This document shows positions 9,031 to 16,961 of a stretch of 27,286 nt of DNA, in pieces; positions within the stretch are counted from its first letter, which is position 1, and the number at the start of each line of letters is the position of its first letter. The notes below the pieces were generated by a model. It was not told the origin of the DNA. It searched no databases and saw only the letters and a program-made list of their open reading frames with translations. The stretch is taken from positions 115,136 through 142,421 of the forward strand of contig BFEA01000519.1 in NCBI GenBank assembly GCA_003427395.1, in the 5' to 3' direction. Position numbers and translations under genes: made by a program. The stretch comes from Chara braunii (lineage: Eukaryota; Streptophyta; Charophyceae; Charales; Characeae).

Positions 9031-9174
9031 GAGATGTCTCGGCCACACCCCAGACTGGCCACGACCGAGATGTCTCGGCCACATCCCAGACTGGGCACGG
9101 CCGAGATGTCTCGGCCACACCCCAGATTGGCCACGGCCGAGATGTCTCGCCCACAACCGAGATTCGCAGGCACT
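9031..9174. repeat. 36-bp minisatellite, four units
   Basis: Units start at 9031, 9067, 9103 and 9139. Each begins GAGATGTCTCGGCCAC. Preceded by CC, this makes the stem CCGAGA-TG-TCTCGG, extended to GGCCGAGA/TCTCGGCC in the third unit. The last unit has decayed. Because 36 is divisible by 3, the repeat opens frames on both strands, which explains the repetitive peptides predicted here. Confidence 0.93.
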
Positions 9175-9394
9175 ACCCTTCACAGGCAAACGCGAAGTCT
9201 CAAGAGTAGCCTACTCCGAAGAAGTGGGGGGCCAAAATCCTCTGAAACTTATTACCTTCCTTGGATTACTACCACACATCATCCAACTACAGTCGGACCT
9301 AATGCGGTTCTAGTAAGAAGAATTCTTTCTGTACTACTCAGTATGCTGATGCCCGAGAGAAGCCTTAACCAACCCCTGTGGGGGAGCAGGCCTA

Positions 9395-11509
9395 TCATTC
9401 CCCCTCCTTCAGCAGCCACGAAGGAAACTGAAAGGTGCCATCCGATTTTAAAAGGACCATCTGGCAGTTCAGGCTCCATGTCCTTGAGAACCAGCCAGCA
9501 GATCTACCCGTTGCTTTCGTACTCATTTGTCTCTTCCAATCAGCGATAATGGTGTGTCTAATCTCTGTCCTTACTTTGTTTGTGATGACTGTCTGCGAGA
9601 GGTGTGAGTTTCTAAACACTTGATCGTTACGATCCGCCTAGATAACTGAAAAAATGATGCCCCTAATCACCTGGGCTACATACCCCCACCCAACTGTTGC
9701 GGGTAGGAAGTCTGGTAAGATCCCCGTCAGAATCCAACTTTCATTCCATGGAAAAATATCTTTTGTGATCTGCTTCCACCACTGTTCCCATCAGATCCAT
9801 ACCCTTCTTGACAGAGGGCAGGCAAACCACAGGTGGTTCGTGGATTCCCACGCCCAGTTACAGCGAGTACATGTAGTAGAAATCTCCATTCCTCTTGCAT
9901 GCAACCACATTGTCGAGACCGTGATTAATAGAGAGTGTAGAGCTAAAATGCTGGCATGTTTCTGGGATGGCAGCACCTTCAACTGCTTCCAATGCTTCTG
10001 CAGGTCTTTACTTGCTACGGTGGGTAACGACTGTTCTTCTCTACTTTTCATTATTATATCTGTTGGCTGCTTTCTACTTTTCTGTCTCAGCAGGTCTACC
10101 CCTCTCTTAGTGGAATATCCACCCAAACCTATGACTTTTCTGGTCTTCTGATCGATCCAGCCCACCACACCAGGGTGTACAGACATCTCCAGCAGGGGTT
10201 TCCCCTTTGCTATCAGTTTAGCCTTTGGATAATTATCTGCGTTTCCCTGTGCATTTGCCTCAGAAGCCACACTTTTGGCACCAGTATCTATTAGTACCGG
10301 AGTGGTATCTGTCAATGAGGCCACCAGTCTCTTTTCCCTGAAGCTTAGTAGTCTTGTATATGAGGTGGTTGCTGTCTCCGTCCATACTTCCACCTCGTAC
10401 CCACCGCCAACTTCCGACCGGAGTACATTCCAATATTCGTACCATGGCTGCTGATGAGGTTGCCCGATGTTCAGGTCCTGTTGCAGTGCGTGCAGTTGCT
10501 GAGTCTGTTGCTGAGTCTGTAGTTGAATCTGTTGGCGCCCTTCCACTTTACGCCAGCAGAAGTCAGTCGTTTGACCATAGAGCAGCTGATTCCACTTGGG
10601 AGGGAGTGCGTTTTGAATGTCTGCCAAGTGTTCCTCCACGTGGCGCAAGTACTTGAGTTCATTTCTGATAGATGCCTCCGACCTCCATTCTCTAAGCTCT
10701 TTATCCCACAGATCTTTTATGCAGATTATACCCCTCTCCACCCAAACCTTTCCAAAACAGCCAGGAGAGTCATGCGCCGAGAAGGGGGAGTCATCCGGAC
10801 CGCACAACAAGGGATTCTCAAAAATAGGTTGCATGAGGACTTCTTCCAAAGATTCGGGTTGAACCAGAGAGGTAGGTAAGACCTTAGACCAGGCCGATAA
10901 AATATCCCTACAAAATTTGGATTTAGGACGCTTTTGGCTATAGGATTTTATGAAAATACAGCCCCAAACATCTTCCAGACTACCCAAATTCCGTTCTTTT
11001 CCAAGGATGTACTCCGCAATCCAAATCCAAGCATGCTTAACATCTGCCAAAATGACTTTGATCGACCATTTTGCCAAAAGTGCGATGTTTTGCCGTTTAG
11101 GGTCCAATATCCCAAATCCCCCTTCTTCTCTAGGAAATGACAGCGATTCCCATGCAATTTTGGAAAGATACCCTTCTTCCTTTGTCGCCTCTGGTTTCCA
11201 CAAAAAATTAGCAGCCCTCTTCCTAATCTGTCGGTACGCCCGGTGTCACAACCTGTGGACATGAAGGGGGTACCATAAGATGGAGAAGGTCGAAGAGGTA
11301 AGTACAAGGGCGCGAACCAGTACTGACAAGTGTCTCGTATAGTTATCAATTCTTTGACAGACTCTCTCCAGCAAGAGCTGATCTTGTAACTCTGAACTGT
11401 CTGCGAGTGATACCTGCACCCCTAGATAGCGATCCGAAGCATCTGTGGGTATACGTCTCATCCCCCAATCCACTTGAAGTTGAAATTGCGCACAAAAAAA
11501 AAAAAAACT
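9395..11509 (-). pseudogene. LINE ORF2 C-terminal part: end of RT, connector, zinc finger
   Basis: One frame runs through the whole stretch, with in-frame stops TGA 11246-11248, TGA 9791-9793 and TAG 9638-9640. It starts with RIPTDASDRYLGVQVSL, the conserved LINE block after RT motif E. Then comes a helix ending F-S-I-L-W-Y, then the W-x-S...PREEGGFGILD connector typical of plant LINEs. A glutamine-rich segment (about 10470-10520) follows. The zinc finger near the end reads CTRC, eight residues, H-L-W-F-A-C (C-x2-C-x8-H-x4-C), as in the zf-RVT family. After the 9638 stop, reading continues with the family's R-N-D-Q-V-F to 9395. Gene-level function: RT-linked nucleic-acid binding during target-primed insertion. 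Confidence 0.92.
11501..11509. repeat. Target-site duplication of the 395-bp element, left copy
   Basis: AAAAAAACT lies here and at 11907-11915, on either side of the element. It sits within a longer A run, so its exact length (9-11 bp) is uncertain. Confidence 0.7.
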
Positions 11510-11764
11510 AGGCTACCGGTTGTCCGATGGCAGGACGTCCTGGCCGGACGTCCTGGGCGGACAGTCAGGGGGGTCCCGGACGTCTGGGCCCGGACAACTC
11601 CATTTTTAGCAATTAAAAGCACGAAAAAAGTATTAAAAAAAAGGGGTTTTATTTTTTTTTATATTTTATTTTAAAATTGGCAGCGAATTTCGATATGATT
11701 CCAAGACAAAAGTTCTTCAGTTTATTTTTCTGTATAACATACTTTTTTTTTCAGATTTTTTTGA

Positions 11765-11801
<37 letters not shown>

Positions 11802-11904
11802 TGTTCGGACTCGGACAGACTGCCCGGGGAGGACGTCCGACCAGTTGTCCGATCGGACAACCCCGGACGGGCAGGGGGGTCCCGGACGTCCGATCAGGTA
11901 ACCT
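11510..11904. mobile_element. 395-bp non-autonomous terminal-inverted-repeat element (MITE-like)
   Basis: The ends are AGGCTACC and GGTAACCT (7 of 8 inverted match), flanked by the direct repeat AAAAAAACT. Both ends are GC-rich blocks full of GGACGTCC, and both carry the word CAGGGGGGTCCCGGACGTC in direct orientation. The right block contains the perfect palindrome GTTGTCCGATCGGACAAC (11844-11861). The middle is AT-rich with a 33-T run (11768-11800). It codes for nothing. It splits the LINE RT: removing the element and one flank copy rejoins the reading frame. A 9-bp duplication fits Mutator-like elements best, but with such short ends the superfamily is a guess. Confidence 0.78.
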
Positions 11905-11905
11905 T

Positions 11906-12180
11906 AAAAAAAACTGATTTGTTCAAATTTATTGAGGCCTCAGATAATATAAAGTAGTCATTTAAGATTTTACGAATATGCAATAGAGAGTTTTTTTTAT
12001 TTTTACAAGTTATTGTCAAATCATCAGCCAGTGCTCAACCTTTCCATTGGTAGTTATTAGGCAGTTTCAATCCTTTGATCTGTTCATTTTGCCTAACGTT
12101 ATCTAGCAGCACCTCCAGATGTATCACAAAAAGCAACGGGGCTAGAGGGCACCCCTGCCTCAATGACCGAGACAGACTAA
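11906..12180 (-). pseudogene. LINE reverse transcriptase, catalytic part
   Basis: The minus strand reads [13 protein letters not shown] (RT motif B region), then ALADDLTI (catalytic motif C, around 12015-12035), then a helix to SINLNKSV at the insertion point. TGA at 12035-12037 lies two codons before the A-D-D box. The earlier RT motifs and the endonuclease are absent. The rest of the protein resumes on the other side of the inserted element at 11509. Confidence 0.88.
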
Positions 12181-12540
12181 GTAGTAATTCTGAAGGCTCC
12201 TGACTTGTAGAAACTTATATTTGCTCAGAATCAACTTAGTCTTTTTATCTCCTACGTTGAAGATTTCCAATCTTGAGTCAGTATCACAATAAGATAGAAG
12301 GTGTTTAAGCCGTTGCTTATCTTTCCAGCCATAACTGAGCCCAAATAGTTCATACTCATCCAAAAAATCATTCACTTGAGGCCCTCCGAAACATGGAATT
12401 CTCTCATCTGGCCTCTTTGCTCTTGCAATGTCTGACTCTTCTTTTATAGTGTCAACTCTCTCGACCAGCTCCCGTATAACCCCAACCAAGGCCTCTTCAT
12501 TAGTTCCTGCAGAATAACTCGGTCTACCTCGTCCTGCCAT
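12181..12540 (-). pseudogene. Gag-like protein, 5' part only, cut at the LINE junction
   Basis: The frame opens with ATG at 12538-12540 in a good context (CAAAATGGCA). It has a basic/glycine start, a short charged helix, and then I-P-C-F-G-G-P-Q-V-N-D-F-L-D-E-Y-E-L. A tryptophan and a leucine-rich helix follow. The 'F-x-G...V-x-x-F-L-x-x-Y-E...G-W' arrangement resembles Gag of LTR retrotransposons. Homology by eye is modest, and a host gene is possible. After about 12180 the reading runs into LINE sequence. The 150 bp upstream are pyrimidine-rich on the plus strand. Confidence 0.5.
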
Positions 12541-12685
12541 TTTGACCAGAGATTTCCCCGGATATTCTCTTCTCTCTTTCTGTCACTTTTGTCCTCTTCT
12601 TCCCTCCCCTTCAATCTCTCACTCTTCTAGCAAGGGATACAGACTCGTTTCTCTCTTCTCTTGTCTGCTCTACCCCTTGAGAGTT

Positions 12686-13140
12686 CTATACATATAGAGT
12701 ATAAGCAATAATAGACTGAGTCGTGATCAAAGGCAATGCAATTTTTCTCAGCCTTCCAATGTAATCTTTAATCAATTCTCTTTCATCATCCCTACTCAAT
12801 CTTCTATTATACCCTTTTATAGTACCCCGAATCATAAAATATTGAGTCAGGTCTATAATCTTATAATCAAATTGCATTGTTTACGGCCTGCTGTTGATCC
12901 TTTTTGCAAGAGAGACCAGTTCCTAAGAAGTGTGGTATGATACTCTCCCAGTAGTTCCCAATTTCACCACCTTTAATAGATAGCTTATCTCAATCTGATC
13001 AGTGACAATTCTCAAGGCAGAATCTCTCATGCGATCAAAGAAAGGCTGCAAAAACTCAAGTTATTCCAGGGTAGAAAGATTCCTGTCAGAGATCCGAAGA
13101 GTCCCTTCTACCTTAATTATTATACCTTCCAACACAACGC
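12686..13140 (-). pseudogene. Decayed ORF remnants, possible further copy of the repeated module
   Basis: A 63-codon stretch (12686-12877) is preceded, in the same frame, by several stop-interrupted pieces. Upstream, around 13089-13103, a G-T-L-R-I motif follows a hydrophobic strand, as in the better copies of the module. The piece at 12686-12877 has a G-T-I and a charged helix, but I cannot place it firmly. I do not recognise a function. Confidence 0.3.
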
Positions 13141-13335
13141 CTAGTGTCAGCTGTTCAGTCAAGCTGGGCATTGCTAATCATCATAAGCAATATCTGAAAG
13201 GTAGATCTTAGGCTATACATACTCAGGGATTTCGAATCTGTATTCAAAGGTACTCAGAAGCAGGGATTTTATCAGCAAAGTGGAGTCTTTCTCCCTTGCT
13301 CTACCAATCTCACCAATAGCTTCCAACATAAGCAT

Positions 13336-13746
13336 TCAATCTCTCCTGTCTTCAAACCCCGTAGCAATTGAGAACTCTAGGAGCCTCTCAAATTCTCTTA
13401 CTCCCACTCCCCAAGTTACTTTTCTTTTCAGCTTCTCTATCCACTCTTTTGTTGGCTCAAGACTAACATACGCCCCTTTTATATATTCCAAGTAGTCAAC
13501 TTCGTCCTCCAGACTGTTAGAGGAATAAACCCTCACATCCGGACTGTCAGAATTCAGGAATTTAACTACCTGAATGTGGAATACTATATGTCCTTCCCCA
13601 CAAATCTCGTGCCTCAAAATTACAAAGGGATTATCATGCCCTATCACCTCATAAAGTTTACCCCTCACAGTAGTTATCCTGGCTACTGAGAGTATTCTTC
13701 TTGGGCTCTCTTCACGTTCCATGCAAACTTTATCATGGCATACCAA
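13336..13746 (-). pseudogene. Unknown ORF module, copy 3 (degenerate)
   Basis: About 136 codons. A hydrophobic strand (HIVFHIQVVKFL) leads into D-V-R-V-Y at 13525-13539, matching the strand plus D-[LIV]-R-[ILV]-[FY] core of the copies at 14320-14580 and 15414-16067. A charged helix with W-I-E-K-L-K-R-K follows. The start overlaps the end of copy 2 in another frame. No known family is recognised. Confidence 0.4.
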
Positions 13747-14183
13747 TTGTCTTTGGATAGATTAATAACGGGTAAGGGAGGAGTTGGGAGTCCATCAAAG
13801 ACAGTAAATCGAGTAGATCCAGCGAAACACTTGTTTTCTCCCTCAAGCCTCTCTTTCTCTTTCAGTACGACTTCTTCAACAAATCCCTAGCATCTCTCAT
13901 ACTCAACATCAACACTTCTTTCTTTTGGGATATAGATTCTCACATCATACACATCCAGATCCGTAAAACAGAATGTCAGAACATATAACCGTTCTTGCTC
14001 TCATCCGCTCTCGACCATCTCATATCTGACAACCTCATATGAGAACACCTCTCTCTTACTTAGAGTGTTCAATGACTTTAGAAGACAGTCTACTTCCTCT
14101 TGACTTTTACCTAAACCTCTTCCAAATTTCAGTCTTCTCTGTCTGATTTCCTTCGTTAAAATCTCCTTAGTTCTCATGACCAC
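13683..14183 (-). pseudogene. Unknown ORF module, copy 2 (two internal stops)
   Basis: One frame runs from 14183 to TAG 13683-13685, with TGA at 14001-14003 and TAG at 13887-13889. It reads ...TFCFTDLDVYDVRIYIPKE (motif at 13932-13946), then E-K-E-R-L-E-G, then L-P-T-P-P-L-P and K-D-N-W-Y. The 217-codon ORF at 15414-16067 has the same order: VFTEFAEGTVSDLRIFLKKG, K-A-E-R-L-E-G, Y-P-K-P-H-V-P and D-D-S-Y-W. That shared order over about 80 residues makes common descent likely. Function unknown. Confidence 0.5.
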
Positions 14184-14319
14184 CGTTTCTTTTCTCCCTC
14201 GTCAATACCATATTGATAATTGGCAATCAGTTAGTCCCATCACAATAACTGTTAGGTATAGGAGGGATCGGAACAGTCTCATATGTCACTAGCATTACAC
14301 CTCATTCCACTTTCTTCTT

Positions 14320-14580
14320 CTACTTAATTAATTTTGCCTTCTGATAATAAAGAGACTGGATTGCAATTTTCCATAGCCAGTTGAAGGTCTCACCATCGTC
14401 ACGGTTTCCCTTCTTGATATAGAGACGGATATCATAAATATTTTCCTCCAAGAAGCGAGCCAGCACTACGCGGATGACCGAGTTGCCTGAACGGTAGACC
14501 CAACAATGCTCATACTGATAGGGAAATATTATTTTGATAGTTACTTTCGAGAGCTCTCTCAATGCATCAAAAGTTAGCAT
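14320..14580 (-). pseudogene. Unknown ORF module, copy 1 (truncated)
   Basis: It opens at ATG 14578-14580 and runs 86 codons to a stop. It has a tyrosine-rich segment (PYQYEHCWVY), then the strand IRVVLARFLEENIYDIRLYI-KKGN at about 14410-14470. The D-I-R-L-Y-I-K-K-G-N core closely matches D-L-R-I-F-L-K-K-G-N of the ORF at 15414-16067. It stops before the second half of the module. It may be one exon or a decayed copy. Function unknown. Confidence 0.5.
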
Positions 14581-14905
14581 TCTTGATGAAATCCCCGAAC
14601 TATTGATTCTTCATTTCCCTTCTCAGTGTTCAAAGGACATCATAGTTTCATGAGGCATACCTGAATTCAAGTTTGATTCTCTCCGGTCAATAATATCAAT
14701 CTCCTTTCTCCGGTCCAGTGTGGTACCTCACACAAGGAAAGAATAAGACACTGTTGGCAGCTGTGATTCTCAAGAGAATCGAAACTCAATGAGAATAATA
14801 AAATTAATATGAAGCTCATAATATTGTCAACAGTTCTCACGCCCTAATCAAAACTCAAAGATGATAATGACCCATACTCGTTTCGGATACGAAAATTTTT
14901 TCATG
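14581..14905 (-). other. Gene-free stretch between the PBS-like site and module copy 1
   Basis: AT-rich and without protein-like frames. If the tRNA-Asp site at 14906-14923 is a true primer site, this is the start of the leader of that element. Confidence 0.4.
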
Positions 14906-14923
14906 TCCCCGGCAACGGCGTCA
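14906..14923 (-). other. Putative primer binding site, tRNA-Asp type
   Basis: The minus strand reads TGACGCCGTTGCCGGGGA. The complement of the 3' end of plant tRNA-Asp is TGGCGCCGTTGCCGGGGA, so 17 of 18 bases match. Such sites are known from Athila-type and some other plant LTR retrotransposons. It implies a 5' LTR to the right (starting at about 14928 with TGTCG) and the coding part to the left, the same direction as the module ORFs and the gag-like frame. No second LTR copy is in the window to confirm this. Confidence 0.68.
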
Positions 14924-14927
14924 TTTT

Positions 14928-15413
14928 TGTCGTATTTTTTCCAGTCAAGCCACTTCTGGAGACCGGAAAGCCAACAGGCTGTCACGCAAGATTTTGTATG
15001 TGGCTGCAATAAATAAAATAAGTTTAAATGACGCAAATCCCTTCCTGTTGTGTGCGTCCGACTTCGAGCGAGACCCTTCAATTGCGATCTTCGCCGGTCC
15101 TTGATCTTAGGAATCTTTTATTTTGATTCGGAACAACAGAGAATCATGCAAATAATAATCATAAAATTATGGGGTGCTATGCATGAATCAATTATTGTCA
15201 ATCTGATTTTGAGAACTGTGACAGAATCATCCATAAAACAATCATCAGGCAAGAACAATGCAAATAGCAAGACTGACTGACTCGAGTAATGACAGGATCA
15301 AATGAATTAGGGAAGAATGAGAACTCATAATAGTCTCAGAGAGTACATATGGAAGAGAGCATGACCAACACCAATCAAGAGCCCTCACTCATCCCTCTGA
15401 ACTTCACTATTTT
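14928..15413 (-). other. Possible LTR sequence next to the tRNA-Asp site; no gene seen
   Basis: On the minus strand this would end in CA four bases before the primer site, as LTRs do. The other LTR edge is not visible, so length is unknown. The sequence is AT-rich. A 77-codon frame at 14848-15081 spans the primer site and is not a credible gene. Confidence 0.35.
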
Positions 15414-16067
15414 TCACTTTGTTGTCCGTCGTCTGGGCTTCTTGCCATGTCTCCGTGCTTTGTGAGGTTGTGGCTTCTGAATGTATAGCCACCTGAAGCC
15501 TACTAGTTCCAAACATTTCCAGCCAAGTCCCATAATATGAAAGTCAAGCATGGCACAAAATTTCTCCCATAGTGTAGGGAGATATGGCTGAGAGAAAACG
15601 CCGCTCCTGAGATGCGGAAACTGAGAGGGCTCGGTCATTGCCTCATAGTCGATCACTGTCGGCGATATGTACCTCTTGGCCAAGTCCACCAATCCACCCC
15701 AATAAGAGTCGTCAGTAAGGTAGTAAGGGACATGAGGTTTGGGATAATCCGTGAAAATCTTAGGACCAAAGTTATAGACCAGCTTTGTATTACCCTCGAG
15801 TCTCTCAGCTTTCCACTGCACATACCCGGCTGATGCGGCCCACACTGCATCAAAATGAGGATGTGTCTCGTTCCCTTTTTTCAGGAAGATCCGTAGGTCG
15901 CTGACTGTACCTTCAGCGAACTCAGTGAAAACGATGAAGATAGACAGGTCTTCACGCTTGAACCCATAAATTCTGACATACTTGTAAAGGAAGCTCTCTC
16001 TAGCAGCAATCATGTTAAGGTTGTCAAGGACCGACTGGTCCACTGTGATGGGATTGATCTCTCTCAT
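15414..16067 (-). CDS. Unknown protein, 217 codons, best copy of the repeated module
   Basis: It opens at ATG 16065-16067 and has no internal stop, which stands out among decayed neighbours. Order: a helix, an aromatic segment (FLYKYVRIYGF), a hydrophobic strand (LSIFIVFTEF), the D-L-R-I-F-L-K-K-G-N core (15885-15899), K-A-E-R-L-E-G, a proline/aromatic stretch (YPKPHVPYYL), a tryptophan-rich second half, and a strongly basic tail (KARRHGKKPRRRTTK). The tail could bind nucleic acid or act as a nuclear signal. I recognise no known family. It could be an extra ORF of a retrotransposon, as described upstream of gag in some plant elements, or a host gene family. No membrane segment or signal peptide is evident. 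Confidence 0.5.
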   Translation of the reverse strand: MREINPITVDQSVLDNLNMIAARESFLYKYVRIYGFKREDLSIFIVFTEFAEGTVSDLRIFLKKGNETHPHFDAVWAASAGYVQWKAERLEGNTKLVYNFGPKIFTDYPKPHVPYYLTDDSYWGGLVDLAKRYISPTVIDYEAMTEPSQFPHLRSGVFSQPYLPTLWEKFCAMLDFHIMGLGWKCLELVGFRWLYIQKPQPHKARRHGKKPRRRTTK

Positions 16068-16709
16068 ATGTTTGGATAGATAGCCACCTCCAGATGGAGG
16101 GAAAGGACCACTTGATTAAAGGGCGTCTGCCGCTTGAATGTCTCTCGAATATCGTTCTAGAAGCTGTTTCCCGGAATGCAGTTTTCGAATTCAACCGGCG
16201 AATTGTCGTTTCCGTCTGTGTCAGAATGCTATGTCTGAATGTTGTGTCTGAAGGTAGATTGACTGCGGAGAATTACTGATTGAATGTTGATTTGAATGTT
16301 GTTCTTGGTGTCGCTCTGAAGGTTAATCTGAATGTTGTTTGAGTACAATGTCTGAATGCTGAGTCAAGATGTGTTTGGATGATGTGTCTGAATGATGCCT
16401 TGAGTACTCAATACTGCTCTGAGTATTACTTTGAGTATTGTCCTGTGCTCCGAATGCAACCCTGAATTCTTTTCTGAGCACTGCCTTGAGTACCAAATAC
16501 TGCTCTGACTGTTGTTTTGAGCACTGTCTGAGTATTGTCTGAGTATTGTCTGAGTATCGTCTAAGTATCGTCTGAGTATCGTCTGAGCCGAGAGGTTCCT
16601 GAGAGTTGATCATGTAGCGGAGAAGCGTTGGCAAGGAGAAAACAAATTATTAAAGAGCTTTGATCTGCTGAGATGTGAGTAATGGATTCAGGGCGAAGCC
16701 TCCGACACT
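16068..16709. other. Gene-free stretch of degenerate CTGAATG/CTGAGTA repeats
   Basis: From about 16200 to 16590 the plus strand is built of short, decayed units such as ctgaatgttg and ctgagtattg. The cleanest part is the 11-bp array. The 103-codon minus frame here (16323-16634) is a by-product of the repeat. Confidence 0.6.
16526..16587 (+). repeat. 11-bp tandem repeat, about 5.6 units
   Basis: The unit is GTCTGAGTAT[TC]; one unit has GTCTAAG. Related words continue to the left with less regular spacing. Confidence 0.9.
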
Positions 16710-16961
16710 CTATGTCTCTTCAAGTTTAGTTTTTGCCTGCTCCACTGACTCTAGCATGGAACTGGTACTGTGCTGTTTGTTGTCAAGCCCATAGAAATAG
16801 GTTACGTATTCGATGTACTTCTTCTCACCCGCTATTCCGACCGCATGCTCTCTCTCCATTTGCCTTTGGGATTCCATATCTCTACATGCTTCTTCTTCCC
16901 ATCCCTCTTTCTTCTCTTTGATTAATGTGCTTTTCACCACGAGGATCTCACCGTCCTTCAT
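16710..16961 (-). CDS. Small hypothetical ORF, 83 codons
   Basis: It starts at ATG 16959-16961 after a purine-rich stretch. It is highly charged with many glutamates and lysines in its first half, then YIEYVTYFYGLD and a helical end. No family is recognised and no partner is visible. It has the same direction as the module ORFs, so it may belong to the same element or gene. A chance frame is possible. Confidence 0.25.
   Translation of the reverse strand: MKDGEILVVKSTLIKEKKEGWEEEACRDMESQRQMEREHAVGIAGEKKYIEYVTYFYGLDNKQHSTSSMLESVEQAKTKLEET

Larger units (their letters stand above)
8627..9394. other. Gene-free stretch of simple and tandem repeats beside the LINE 3' end
   Basis: This holds the duplicated hairpin, a GTT microsatellite, two copies of a CTTT-rich word (8843-8857, 8915-8929), T-rich tracts at 8931-8952 and the 36-bp minisatellite. 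The right part (about 9175-9394) is probably LINE 3' untranslated sequence, since it follows the LINE stop codons at 9395 and 9392. The exact LINE 3' end and its tail are not clear. The open frame of 260 codons on the plus strand is low-complexity and not credible. Confidence 0.6.
9395..12180 (-). mobile_element. 5'-truncated LINE (non-LTR retrotransposon), split by a small DNA element
   Basis: The minus strand carries the C-terminal half of a LINE ORF2: RT with a catalytic A-D-D, the region after RT, and a CCHC-type finger. It has no endonuclease domain. The RT begins abruptly near 12175-12180 at [10 protein letters not shown], directly next to an unrelated gag-like frame, as expected for a 5'-truncated LINE insertion. 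A 395-bp element at 11510-11904 interrupts the RT. Stops at 12035, 11246, 9791 and 9638 make it non-functional. Confidence 0.9.

Noticed and set aside
9031-9174. Regular repeats that could suggest a CRISPR array
   Set aside because: The 36-bp units are head to tail with no unique spacers, and the context is eukaryotic retrotransposons.
8767-9549. 260-codon plus-strand frame
   Set aside because: It runs through a CTTT/GTT microsatellite, a T tract and the 36-bp minisatellite, then antisense to the LINE end. The repeat length explains why it stays open.
14904-14923. A tRNA-Asp gene
   Set aside because: Only the last 18 bases of the tRNA match. No anticodon arm, D arm or internal promoter boxes lie at the right distance. 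A primer binding site explains the match better.
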